The position numbers and the translations under genes were made by a program. A model generated the notes under the pieces. The model worked only from the letters and a program-made list of their open reading frames with translations. It was not told the DNA's origin and did not search any database. This document shows positions 17,301 to 26,702 of a stretch of 64,000 nucleotides of DNA, piece after piece (the first letter of the stretch is position 1; every line of letters starts with the position of its first letter). Origin of the DNA: Anaeromyxobacter sp. Lineage in GTDB: Bacteria; Myxococcota; Myxococcia; Myxococcales; Anaeromyxobacteraceae. Where the stretch lies: contig JADKCZ010000003.1 of the NCBI GenBank assembly GCA_016718565.1, forward strand, positions 124,001-188,000, written 5' to 3'.

Positions 17301-18992
17301 TCACCGGCGCGGGCGCGCCGGGCGCTTCCTGAGCGCCGCCACCACCTCGCGGCCGGCCGCCCGGCCCGTCAGGGCCGCCCCCTCCATGTAGCCCTGCGCC
17401 TCCTGTGTGCAGTGCTCGCCCGCGAACCGGACAGGGCCCTGGGGCACCGGCTCGTACCCGCCGAAGGCCCCCCACTGGCCGACCCGGTAGTAGGAGTAGG
17501 CGCCGCCCCAGAAGCGGTTGAGGTGCGCCATGGTCCCGGCGGCCCGACCGTTCCAGCGCGCCCTCAGCCCCGGGAAGACCGGCTCGGCCTGGAGCAGGAA
17601 GCGCTCCACGTCCTGGGAGACCCGGGGATCCGACACCGCCGCGTAGGGGTGGCGGATGGCCATGGCGTCGGCCCCCGACCCGCCGGTGTAGTTGGCCAGG
17701 ATGCCGCTCCGGCCGGGCTGGCCGCGGGTGGACTCCCAGATGGACTGCAGCCCGGTGTCGGCGTAGGCCTGCCCGCTGGAGACACCCCAGGGGCCCTTGC
17801 TGCGCCACAGCCGGTCCGTGAACTGGAGCTGCAGCTTGCCGTTGTGGCCGTAGCCCAGCTCGCGGATGGCCCGGAGCTTGCGCTCGTCGAAGCCGGCCTG
17901 CGACAGGTCCACCGCGCGCAGGGCGGCGAAGGGCACGGTCAGGATGACGTGGTCGGCCACCACCTCCGGCTTGCCGAGGAAGGAGAGCGCCACCGCGCCG
18001 TCGGGCCGCAGCGCCACCCGGGTCAGCTCCCACCCCAGCTCCAGGGTGCAGCGGCTCGAGAGGTGCTTCACCAGCGCCCGCGGCAGCTCCTCCACCCCGC
18101 CGGCGATGCGGTACTTCTCGTCCGACTCGCCGTAGAGGTTGAGCCGCCGCTTCGAGGGGTTGTAGCCGAGCAGCGTCACCAGGTTGAGGGCGCTCTGGTC
18201 GGCCGCGTCGGCCCCGAACTCGATGGCGTAGGCCAGGTCGAGGAGCTTCCCCAGCGGGGAGGCGGCGCCGCCCGGCACCCGCCGCTCGATCCACTGCGCC
18301 AGGCTCAGGTCGTCGAGCGCGCGCCCGGCCGGCGTGAGGGTCTCCCAGGTGGTCTCCTCGGCCGCGGCCAGGTCCTCCAGCAGCGGCCCGACCAGCGCCC
18401 GGTAGGCCTGGTCCGCGTCGGCCTTGGACCAGTGCGCCCCGCCGAGGAAGTAGGTCTCGGTGGCCCCCTTGGCCTCGGCCGCCAGCAGGTCCACCAGCGG
18501 CAGGCGGAAGCGCCTGGCCAGCGCCTGCATGGCCTCGTGGCCGCTGTCGATGAACTCGCCGAAGAGGTCGGTCACCTGCCCGTCGGCCCAGTCGGCGCCG
18601 GCCGGCTGCTCCACGTCGTGGCAGGCCCCGCAGCCCGGCCGGCCCCCGCCCTTCTCCGACTTCATGCGCCCGCCGAAGCGGCCGGAGGCCTCGTAGACGG
18701 TGGGGGCGAAGCCGGCGTCGGTGAGCTGCAGCGCCGCCGTCAGGCCGGCCATGCCGCCCCCCAGGATGGCCACCTTCACCGGGGTGGTGCCCGTGGCGAC
18801 GCCGAGCAGCGGGAAGGCGGCGGCCGCCCCGGCCGCGGCCGTGCCCGCCAGGAAGGCCCGGCGCGTCAGCCGGCCCTCCGCGGCGCGGGCCGCGGCCTCG
18901 CGGACGGCCTCCACCGGCAGGCCGGCCGAGCGGGCCCGCCGGTGCTCGGCGGTGAGCTGGATGAGGGAGCGGAGCAGCGGGGTGCGGGCCAT
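17301..18992 (-). CDS. Flavin-dependent amine oxidase with Tat signal
   Basis: 563 residues. A twin-arginine signal (LTRRAFLAGTAAAGAAAAF) lies near residues 42-62, then the FAD dinucleotide-binding motif VAILGGGMAGLTAALQL, the RFGGRM motif, and the C-terminal flavin-contact region with FAGEHCTQEAQGYMEGA. These are hallmarks of the monoamine/polyamine oxidase family, here exported folded to the periplasm. Between two polyamine importers, oxidation of periplasmic polyamines to shorter amines and aldehydes is likely; substrate is inferred from context. Start: of two adjacent ATGs, the one at 18992 has GAGGAG at proper spacing, while the one at 18998 abuts it. It lies 20 bp after potC2, so it is the last gene of the potD2-A-B-C operon. 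Confidence 0.85.
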   Translation of the reverse strand: MARTPLLRSLIQLTAEHRRARSAGLPVEAVREAAARAAEGRLTRRAFLAGTAAAGAAAAFPLLGVATGTTPVKVAILGGGMAGLTAALQLTDAGFAPTVYEASGRFGGRMKSEKGGGRPGCGACHDVEQPAGADWADGQVTDLFGEFIDSGHEAMQALARRFRLPLVDLLAAEAKGATETYFLGGAHWSKADADQAYRALVGPLLEDLAAAEETTWETLTPAGRALDDLSLAQWIERRVPGGAASPLGKLLDLAYAIEFGADAADQSALNLVTLLGYNPSKRRLNLYGESDEKYRIAGGVEELPRALVKHLSSRCTLELGWELTRVALRPDGAVALSFLGKPEVVADHVILTVPFAALRAVDLSQAGFDERKLRAIRELGYGHNGKLQLQFTDRLWRSKGPWGVSSGQAYADTGLQSIWESTRGQPGRSGILANYTGGSGADAMAIRHPYAAVSDPRVSQDVERFLLQAEPVFPGLRARWNGRAAGTMAHLNRFWGGAYSYYRVGQWGAFGGYEPVPQGPVRFAGEHCTQEAQGYMEGAALTGRAAGREVVAALRKRPARPRR

Positions 18993-19011
18993 GGTCATCT
19001 CCTCGGGCGGA

Positions 19012-19836
19012 TCACTTGCCGGACCCCGCCACGTCCTCGGTGCCGCGCGTGAGCCACCAGGCCGCCACGATGGGCAGGGCGGTCACCAGCATCACCACCA
19101 GCGCCACCACGTTGGTGACGGGCACGTCGCGCGGGCGGCTCAGCTGGCCCATGAGCCAGATGGGCAGGGTCTGCTCGTGGCCCGCGGTGAAGGTGGTGAC
19201 GATGATCTCGTCGAAGGAGAGCCCGAAGGCCAGGATGCCGCCGGCCAGCAGCGAGGTGGCCAGCTGCGGCAGCACCACCCGGCGGAAGGTCTGGAAGGCG
19301 TCGGCCCCCAGGTCCATGGAGGCCTCCACCAGGCTGTGCGGCAGGCGCCGCAGCCTGGCCACCACGTTGTTGTAGACCACCACCACGCAGAAGGTGGCGT
19401 GGCCCACCGCGATGGTCCAGAAGCCGGGCTCCAGGCCGCCCAGCCGGAAGGCCGAGAGCAGCGCGATGCCGGTGATGATGCCGGGCAGCGCGATGGGCAG
19501 GATGAAGATCAGGGTGATGGCGTCCTTGCCCGGGAAGGTGCGGCGCGCCAGCGCCAGCGCCGCCAGGGTGCCGAGCAGGAGCGCCCCGGCGGTGGCCACC
19601 AGCGCCAGCCGGGCCGACAGCAGGATGGCCTGCACCACGTCGTCGCGGGCCGCCGCCTGGGCGAACCAGCGGAGCGTCAGGCCCGGCGGCGGGAAGCTGA
19701 AGGCGCTCTCCTCGGTGCTGAAGGCGTAGAGGGCCACCACCAGGATGGGGAGGTGCAGGAAGAGGACGCCGCCCCAGGCCAGCGCGGCCAGCCACCACGG
19801 GGCGCGCCGCCCCCGGGCCGCGGCCTCAGAGGGCAT
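19012..19836 (-). CDS. potC: Polyamine ABC importer permease PotC (system 2)
   Basis: 274 residues with six membrane segments. FILPIALPGIITGIALLS and the EAA loop LVEASMDLGADAFQTFRRV are typical of PotC/PotI permeases. The ATG at 19836 lies inside the end of potB2 (11-bp overlap), showing tight coupling. Confidence 0.9.
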   Translation of the reverse strand: MPSEAAARGRRAPWWLAALAWGGVLFLHLPILVVALYAFSTEESAFSFPPPGLTLRWFAQAAARDDVVQAILLSARLALVATAGALLLGTLAALALARRTFPGKDAITLIFILPIALPGIITGIALLSAFRLGGLEPGFWTIAVGHATFCVVVVYNNVVARLRRLPHSLVEASMDLGADAFQTFRRVVLPQLATSLLAGGILAFGLSFDEIIVTTFTAGHEQTLPIWLMGQLSRPRDVPVTNVVALVVMLVTALPIVAAWWLTRGTEDVAGSGK

Positions 19837-20782
19837 CGAAGGCTCCCAGCCGGCGCGCCAGCGCCAGGTAGGCGGCCACCAGCGCGATGGGCACCGCGGT
19901 GAAGGCCGCCGCCAGCGGGAGGTTCCCCACCGAGCCCTGCAGCGTGTAGACCATGGTGCCCACGAACAGCCCGGGCGGGCCCACCAGCTGCGGGATGATG
20001 TAGTCACCCAGGGTGAGCGAGAAGGTGAAGATGGAGCCGGCCACCACGCCCGGGAAGGCCAGCGGCAGGAGCACGGTGCGGAAGGTCTGGTCGGGGCGCG
20101 CCCCCAGGTCGGCCGAGGCCTGCAGCAGGTTCTCCGGGACCCGCTCGATGGCCGCCTGGGTGGGCAGGATCATGAAGGGCAGCCAGACGTAGGTGAAGAC
20201 CAGGAAGCGGCCCAGCGTGGAGGTGGAGAGCGAGGAGCCGCCCACCACCGGCAGCGTCAGCACCCACTCCAGCGCCCCGGTCAGCCCCAGTGCGCCGGTG
20301 AACCAGTAGACCACCCCGCCCCGGGCCAGGATGACGGTCCAGGCGTAGGCCTTGACGATGTAGCTGGCCCACATGGGCAGCATGACCGCCACGTAGAGGA
20401 AGCCCTTCAGGCCGCCGCTGGCGTGGCGGGCCATGTAGTAGGCCAGCGGGAAGGCCAGCACGGCGCAGGCCACCGTCACCGCGAGCGCCATGCCCACGGT
20501 GCGCAGCACCACGTCGAGGTTGGCCGGGTCGAGCAGCGCCAGGTAGTTGGCCCAGGTGAGGTCGGGCGTCACCGCCATGGTGAAGTCGTCGAAGGTGTAG
20601 CTGCTCTGCCAGACCAGCGCGAGCAGGGACCCCAGGTAGACCACCCCGAACCAGAGCAGCGGCGGGACCAGCAGCAGCAGGAGCGTGAGGGTGCCGCGCC
20701 GGTAGAGGAAGGTGGAGAGGCTCCGCAGCCTCCCGGCGGCGGGGGCCAGCGGCGCGGGCGCGGTGGCGGCCGGCGCGCTCAT
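19826..20782 (-). CDS. potB: Polyamine ABC importer permease PotB (system 2)
   Basis: 318 residues with six membrane segments. MLPMWASYIVKAYAW and the EAA loop LLQASADLGARPDQTFRTVLLP identify a PotB/PotH-type permease. Its ATG overlaps the potA2 stop (ATGA). Confidence 0.9.
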   Translation of the reverse strand: MSAPAATAPAPLAPAAGRLRSLSTFLYRRGTLTLLLLLVPPLLWFGVVYLGSLLALVWQSSYTFDDFTMAVTPDLTWANYLALLDPANLDVVLRTVGMALAVTVACAVLAFPLAYYMARHASGGLKGFLYVAVMLPMWASYIVKAYAWTVILARGGVVYWFTGALGLTGALEWVLTLPVVGGSSLSTSTLGRFLVFTYVWLPFMILPTQAAIERVPENLLQASADLGARPDQTFRTVLLPLAFPGVVAGSIFTFSLTLGDYIIPQLVGPPGLFVGTMVYTLQGSVGNLPLAAAFTAVPIALVAAYLALARRLGAFDAL

Positions 20783-21801
20783 GCGGGCGAGGCGGCCGCC
20801 TCCAGGGCGGTCATGGCGGTGGTGGCCCAGGCCAGCTCGACGCTGCTGCCCTCGGGCGGCGGCGCGGCGCCCTCGCCGTCCGGGTTGGGCACGCTCACCG
20901 AGAGGGTGGCGCCCTCCACCTCCACGGCCCAGCGGCTGACCGGCCCGTGGTACTGGACGTCCACCAGCCGGCCGCGCACCCCCACCTCGGCGTCCCGCGG
21001 GGCGCCCACCCGGATGTGCTCCGGCCGGATGGAGATGGGGTGCTCCGCCCCGGCCAGGCGGCGCGCCAGCGCCCCGGTGAGCACGTTGGCGGTGCCCACG
21101 AAGCTGGCCACGAAGACGGTGCGCGGGCGGGTGTAGAGGTTGCGGGGGCTGTCCACCTGCTCGAGCCGCCCCCGGTTGAAGACCGCCACCCGGTCGGACA
21201 TCGACAGGGCCTCGCCCTGGTCGTGGGTGACGTACACGAAGGTGATGCCCAGGCGGCGCTGCAGCCCCTTCAGCTCGGTCTGCATCTGCTCGCGCAGCTT
21301 GAGGTCCAGGGCGCCGAGCGGCTCGTCGAGCAGCAGCACCCGCGGCTTGTTGACCAGCGCCCGCGCCAGCGCCACCCGCTGCCGCTGCCCGCCGGAGAGC
21401 TGGCCGGGCCGGCGGTCGCCGAAGCCGCCCAGCGCCACCTGCTCCAGGGCCGCCCCGGCCTGACGCTCCCGGGAGGCCCGGTCCACCCCCTTGACCCGCA
21501 GCCCATAGGCCACGTTGTCGAGCACCGAGAGGTGCGGGAAGAGGGCGTAGTCCTGGAAGACGGTGTTGACGTCGCGCTGGTAGGGCGGCAGCGCCGAGGC
21601 GTCCTGGCCGTGCAGCAGGATGCGCCCCGCGCTGGGCAGGTCGAAGCCGGCGATGAGGCGCAGGCAGGTGGTCTTGCCGGAGCCGGAGGGGCCCAGCATG
21701 GAGAAGAACTCGCCGTCCTCGATGGCCAGCGACACGCCGTCCACGGCGCGCACCGCGCCGTAGCGGCGGCTCACCTCGACCAGCTCGACGGCGACGCTCA
21801 T
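20779..21801 (-). CDS. potA: Polyamine ABC importer ATPase PotA (system 2)
   Basis: 340 residues. Walker A GPSGSGKT (37-44), LSGGQRQR near 134, LLLDEPLGALD near 156, VTHDQGEA, and a C-terminal TOBE-like domain (ISIRPEHIRVG ... VQYHGPVSRW). It pairs with PotB2/PotC2. It starts 67 bp after potD2 and overlaps potB2 by 4 bp. Confidence 0.9.
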   Translation of the reverse strand: MSVAVELVEVSRRYGAVRAVDGVSLAIEDGEFFSMLGPSGSGKTTCLRLIAGFDLPSAGRILLHGQDASALPPYQRDVNTVFQDYALFPHLSVLDNVAYGLRVKGVDRASRERQAGAALEQVALGGFGDRRPGQLSGGQRQRVALARALVNKPRVLLLDEPLGALDLKLREQMQTELKGLQRRLGITFVYVTHDQGEALSMSDRVAVFNRGRLEQVDSPRNLYTRPRTVFVASFVGTANVLTGALARRLAGAEHPISIRPEHIRVGAPRDAEVGVRGRLVDVQYHGPVSRWAVEVEGATLSVSVPNPDGEGAAPPPEGSSVELAWATTAMTALEAAASPA

Positions 21802-21868
21802 CGCGGCGGGCTCCGGGGGAGCGCGGGCGCCGGGCCCTGGGGAGGAGGACCCGGCGGCACGCGCCGGC

Positions 21869-23020
21869 CTAGCGGCCGCCCATGATGGCGATGTAGTCGG
21901 CGACCCACTTGCTGTAGGGCACGCAGGTCCCCTGGCTGCACTTGGCGGTGGGGGTCTTCCAGAAGCGGACCTCGGCGAAGCGGTCGAAGCCGTTCACCTT
22001 GCAGACGTCGGTGCCGCCCGGCGCCGCCACCTGGCAGGCCGCCGGCACCACCGGCACCGAGCCGAACCACTCGCCCAGCGCCGACTGCACCTTGCCGCCG
22101 AGCGACCACTCCATCCACCGGTAGGCGCAGGTCACGTTCTTGGCGTCGGCGTGCAGCATGGTGGTGTCGGCCCACCCGGTGGAGCCCTCGACCGGGATGG
22201 TGGAGGCCACCGGCTGGGCGGGCTTCTCGCCCTGCAGCGCGTTCACCATGTAGCCCCAGGAGCCGGAGGCCACCACGCCCTCGTTCTTGAAGTCGCTCAT
22301 CTGCACGGTGGCGTCGTGCCAGTAGCGGTGCACCAGCGGCTTCTGGGCGCGCAGCACCTCGAGGGCCGCGGCGTACTGCTTCTCGTTCAGCTCGTAGGGG
22401 TCCTTGATGCCGAGCTCGGGCCGCTTCTTGGCCAGGTAGAGCGCCGCGTCGGCCACGTAGATGGGGCCGTCGTAGGCCTGGACGCGCCCCTTGTTCGGCT
22501 TGCCGTCCGGCAGCGCCTGCGCCTCGAACACCACCGCCCAGCTGGTGGGCGGGGTCTTGAAGACGGTGGTGTTGTACATGAGGACGTTCGGGCCCCACTG
22601 GTAGGGCACCCCGTACTGCTTGCCGTCCACCACGTACCAGGGCGCGCCCTTGAGCCGGTCGTCCACGGTCTTGAAGGAGGGGATGAGGGCCGGGTTGATG
22701 GGCTGGACCTTCTTGCCGAACACCAGCCGGAGGCTGGCGTCGCCCGAGGCGGTCACCAGGTCGTAGCCGCCCTTGTTCATGAGGGCGACCATCTCGTCGG
22801 AGGTGGCGGCGGTCTTGACGTTGACCTTGCAGCCGGACTCCTTCTCGAACTGGGTGACCCAGTCGTAGGCCTTGTCCGACTCGCCGCGCTCGATGTAGCC
22901 GGGCCAGGCGATGATGTTGAGCTGGCCCTCGGGCTTGCCGAGCGCGGTGGGCGGGGCGGCCAGGGCCGGTGCGGCGACCGCCAGCACGGCGGCGGCGACC
23001 AGGGTGAGCTGAGCGTTCAT
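21869..23020 (-). CDS. potD: Polyamine ABC importer, periplasmic binding protein (system 2)
   Basis: 383 residues. Sec signal peptide MNAQLTLVAAAVLAVAAPALA, with no lipobox (unlike system 1), then LNIIAWPGYIERG and KESGCKVNVKTAATSDEMVALM, the PotD/PotF-type fold. YDLVTASGDASLRL and YQWGPNVLMYNTTVF are further family marks. The C terminus has extra Cys residues (VPAACQV, DVCKV, AKCSQGTCVP) that may form disulfides. The ATG at 23020 has AAGGAG 8 bases upstream, and the gene is first behind a sigma-54-type promoter. Confidence 0.88.
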   Translation of the reverse strand: MNAQLTLVAAAVLAVAAPALAAPPTALGKPEGQLNIIAWPGYIERGESDKAYDWVTQFEKESGCKVNVKTAATSDEMVALMNKGGYDLVTASGDASLRLVFGKKVQPINPALIPSFKTVDDRLKGAPWYVVDGKQYGVPYQWGPNVLMYNTTVFKTPPTSWAVVFEAQALPDGKPNKGRVQAYDGPIYVADAALYLAKKRPELGIKDPYELNEKQYAAALEVLRAQKPLVHRYWHDATVQMSDFKNEGVVASGSWGYMVNALQGEKPAQPVASTIPVEGSTGWADTTMLHADAKNVTCAYRWMEWSLGGKVQSALGEWFGSVPVVPAACQVAAPGGTDVCKVNGFDRFAEVRFWKTPTAKCSQGTCVPYSKWVADYIAIMGGR

Positions 23021-23062
23021 CCGGATGCTCCTTGGTGGAGAGGGCTGCGCCGCAGGAACAAA

Positions 23063-23077
23063 GCACCTGTTGTGCCA
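23063..23077 (-). promoter_or_regulatory. Sigma-54 -24/-12 promoter of the potD2 operon
   Basis: On the - strand it reads TGGCACAacagGTGC, followed by TTT. The TGGCAC block and exact GG-N10-GC spacing are present. The predicted start near 23051 leaves about 30 bases before the ATG, with room for the AAGGAG ribosome site. Confidence 0.7.
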
Positions 23078-23171
23078 GGAGCACGGGACACCAACCCACC
23101 CGGGTCCAAACATGTAAAGCCCGTGAAGTCAGCCACTTGAACGGCTCGCCGGTCACGGTCGGCCCAGGCCA

Positions 23172-23191
23172 CTCATGCGCAATTGCCTAAC
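23172..23191. promoter_or_regulatory. Activator-binding-type palindrome, site 1
   Basis: CTCATGC-N6-GCCTAAC, an imperfect match to the perfect palindrome upstream of gabD, with identical 6-base spacing. It shares one base with site 2, giving a 19-bp centre-to-centre distance (about two helical turns). Confidence 0.5.
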
Positions 23192-23210
23192 TCATGCGCT
23201 TCGGCATAAC
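23191..23210. promoter_or_regulatory. Activator-binding-type palindrome, site 2
   Basis: CTCATGC-N6-GCATAAC. It matches the perfect gabD site at 12 of 14 half-site bases, with the same 6-base spacer, and ends 6 bp before the activator ATG. Confidence 0.55.
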
Positions 23211-23216
23211 TGCGAC

Positions 23217-24986
<1,770 letters not shown>

Positions 24987-24999
24987 GCCGGGCCGCCGC

Positions 25000-25019
25000 C
25001 TCATGCGCCGCTGCATGAG
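25000..25019. promoter_or_regulatory. Perfect activator-binding-type palindrome upstream of gabD
   Basis: CTCATGC (25000-25006), a 6-base spacer, then GCATGAG (25013-25019), an exact inverted repeat. Two near-copies with the same spacer lie upstream of potD2. The centre is about 185 bp from the gabD -24 element, a normal distance for an enhancer-type site. Confidence 0.65.
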
Positions 25020-25193
25020 GGCGCCCGCGGCGAGGCCCCGGCTGCGCCGCGCCGCGCGCGCCCCGGCGCCCCGGGGCGCCCGCCCGGACGCTCCAGGGAG
25101 GGGGAGGAAGCGGCGGGGTTCCGGCTGCTTGGCCGCCGGGCCGGGCGCTCCACGGGGCCGGCGCGCCGCTCCCGGCGAGCCGCCCCGGGGGGG

Positions 25194-25208
25194 TGGCACG
25201 GATCTGGC
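25194..25208 (+). promoter_or_regulatory. Sigma-54 -24/-12 promoter of the gabD operon
   Basis: TGGCACGgatcTGGC with exact GG-N10-GC spacing and a full TGGCACG block. The predicted start near 25220 is only about 3 bases before the gabD ATG, so either the mRNA is almost leaderless or the true start lies slightly elsewhere. Confidence 0.65.
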
Positions 25209-25222
25209 TCTCTCCAGGCGCC

Positions 25223-26689
25223 ATGGCCACCACCGTTCCCCTGAAGGACGAGTTCCTCCTCCGCCAGCGCTGCTACGTCCGCGGCGCCTGGATCGACGCC
25301 GCCGACGGCCGCACCATCGCCGTGAAGAACCCCGCCAGCGGCGCCCTCATCGGCACGGTGCCGCGCCTGGGCACCGAGGGGGCCCGCGCCGCCATCCAGG
25401 CCGCCGACGACGCCCTGCCCGCCTGGCGCGCCCGGACGGCCAAGGAGCGCTCCGCCATCCTGCGCCGCTGGTTCGACCTCATCATGGCCAACCAGGAGGA
25501 CCTGGCCACCCTGATGACCGCCGAGCAGGGCAAGCCCATGGCGGAGTCGCGCGGCGAGATCGCCTACTCGGCCTCCTTCATCGAGTGGTTCGCCGAGGAG
25601 GCCAAGCGGGTCTACGGCGACACCATCCCCGGCCACCAGGCCGACAAGCGCATCCTGGTGCTGAAGCAGCCGGTCGGCGTGGTGGCGGCCATCACCCCGT
25701 GGAACTTCCCGTCGGCCATGATCACCCGCAAGGCCGGCCCGGCGCTGGCGGCCGGCTGCACGGTGGTGCTCAAGCCGGCCTCGGCCACCCCCTTCTCGGC
25801 GCTGGCGCTGGCGGAGCTGGGCGAGCGGGCCGGCCTGCCCCCGGGGGTCTTCAACGTCATCACCGGCGACTCGGGGGCCATCGGCGCCGAGCTGACCGGC
25901 AACCCCCTGGTGCGCAAGCTGACCTTCACCGGCTCCACCGAGATCGGCAAGCAGCTGACCGCCCAGTGCGCCGCCACCATGAAGAAGGTCTCGATGGAGC
26001 TGGGCGGCAACGCCCCCTTCATCGTCTTCGACGACGCCGACCTGGACGCCGCGGTGGTGGGCGCCATCCAGTCGAAGTACCGCAACTCCGGCCAGACCTG
26101 CGTCTGCACCAACCGCATCCTGGTGCAGGCCGGGGTCTACGACCTGTTCGCCCGCAAGCTGGCCGAGGCGGTGGGCCGGCTCACGGTGGGCGACGGCCTC
26201 AAGGCCGAGACCCAGCAGGGGCCGCTCATCGACGAGGGGGCGGTGCGCAAGGTGGAGGAGCACATCGCCGACGCGGTGGCCAAGGGGGCCACGGTGGTCA
26301 CCGGCGGGGCGCGCCACGCCCTGGGCGGCACCTTCTTCCAGCCCACCGTCCTCACCGGCGCCACCCGCGAGATGATGGTGTCGCGCGAGGAGACCTTCGG
26401 GCCGCTGGCGCCGCTCTACCGCTTCGAGACCGAGGCCGAGGCGGTGCAGCTGGCCAACGACACCGAGTTCGGCCTGGCATCCTACTTCTACACACGTGAC
26501 CTGGCGCGGGCCTGGCGGGTCTCGGAGCAGCTCGAGTACGGAATGGTGGGACTCAACACCGGGCTGATCTCCACGGAGATCGCGCCCTTCGGCGGCGTCA
26601 AGGAGTCGGGTACCGGACGGGAGGGCTCCAAGTACGGCATCGAGGATTACCTGGAGATCAAGTACGTCTGTATCGGCGGGATCACCTGA
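25223..26689 (+). CDS. gabD: Succinate-semialdehyde dehydrogenase
   Basis: 488 residues, the usual GabD length. NAD(P)-dependent aldehyde dehydrogenase features: AAITPWNFPSAMITRK, FTGSTEIGK, catalytic base Glu259 in MELGGNAPF, nucleophile Cys293 in SGQTCVCTNR, and EETFGPLAPLYRF. The pattern, including SYFYTRDLARAWRV and APFGGVKESGTGREG, fits succinate-semialdehyde dehydrogenases. It oxidizes succinate semialdehyde (from GABA by GabT) to succinate in the cytoplasm. Start ATG 25223 matches family N termini (LKDEFLLRQRCYV); a GTG at 25193 would lie inside the promoter. First gene of gabD-gdh-patD-gabT. Confidence 0.92.
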   Translation: MATTVPLKDEFLLRQRCYVRGAWIDAADGRTIAVKNPASGALIGTVPRLGTEGARAAIQAADDALPAWRARTAKERSAILRRWFDLIMANQEDLATLMTAEQGKPMAESRGEIAYSASFIEWFAEEAKRVYGDTIPGHQADKRILVLKQPVGVVAAITPWNFPSAMITRKAGPALAAGCTVVLKPASATPFSALALAELGERAGLPPGVFNVITGDSGAIGAELTGNPLVRKLTFTGSTEIGKQLTAQCAATMKKVSMELGGNAPFIVFDDADLDAAVVGAIQSKYRNSGQTCVCTNRILVQAGVYDLFARKLAEAVGRLTVGDGLKAETQQGPLIDEGAVRKVEEHIADAVAKGATVVTGGARHALGGTFFQPTVLTGATREMMVSREETFGPLAPLYRFETEAEAVQLANDTEFGLASYFYTRDLARAWRVSEQLEYGMVGLNTGLISTEIAPFGGVKESGTGREGSKYGIEDYLEIKYVCIGGIT

Positions 26690-26702
26690 CCCCCGGAGGG
26701 AC

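Larger units (their letters stand above)
23021..23216. promoter_or_regulatory. Divergent control region of potD2 and the sigma-54 activator
   Basis: 196 bp with no gene. It holds the potD2 sigma-54-type promoter (23063-23077) and two tandem activator-type palindromes (23172-23210). The palindromes lie roughly 95-135 bp upstream of the potD2 promoter and immediately before the activator start codon. That position suits both activation of potD2 and autoregulation of the activator. Confidence 0.65.
24987..25222. promoter_or_regulatory. Control region between the activator gene and gabD
   Basis: 236 bp with no gene. It holds a perfect activator-type palindrome (25000-25019) and the gabD sigma-54-type promoter (25194-25208), separated by about 175 bp of GC-rich DNA in which looping would be needed. 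Confidence 0.65.
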
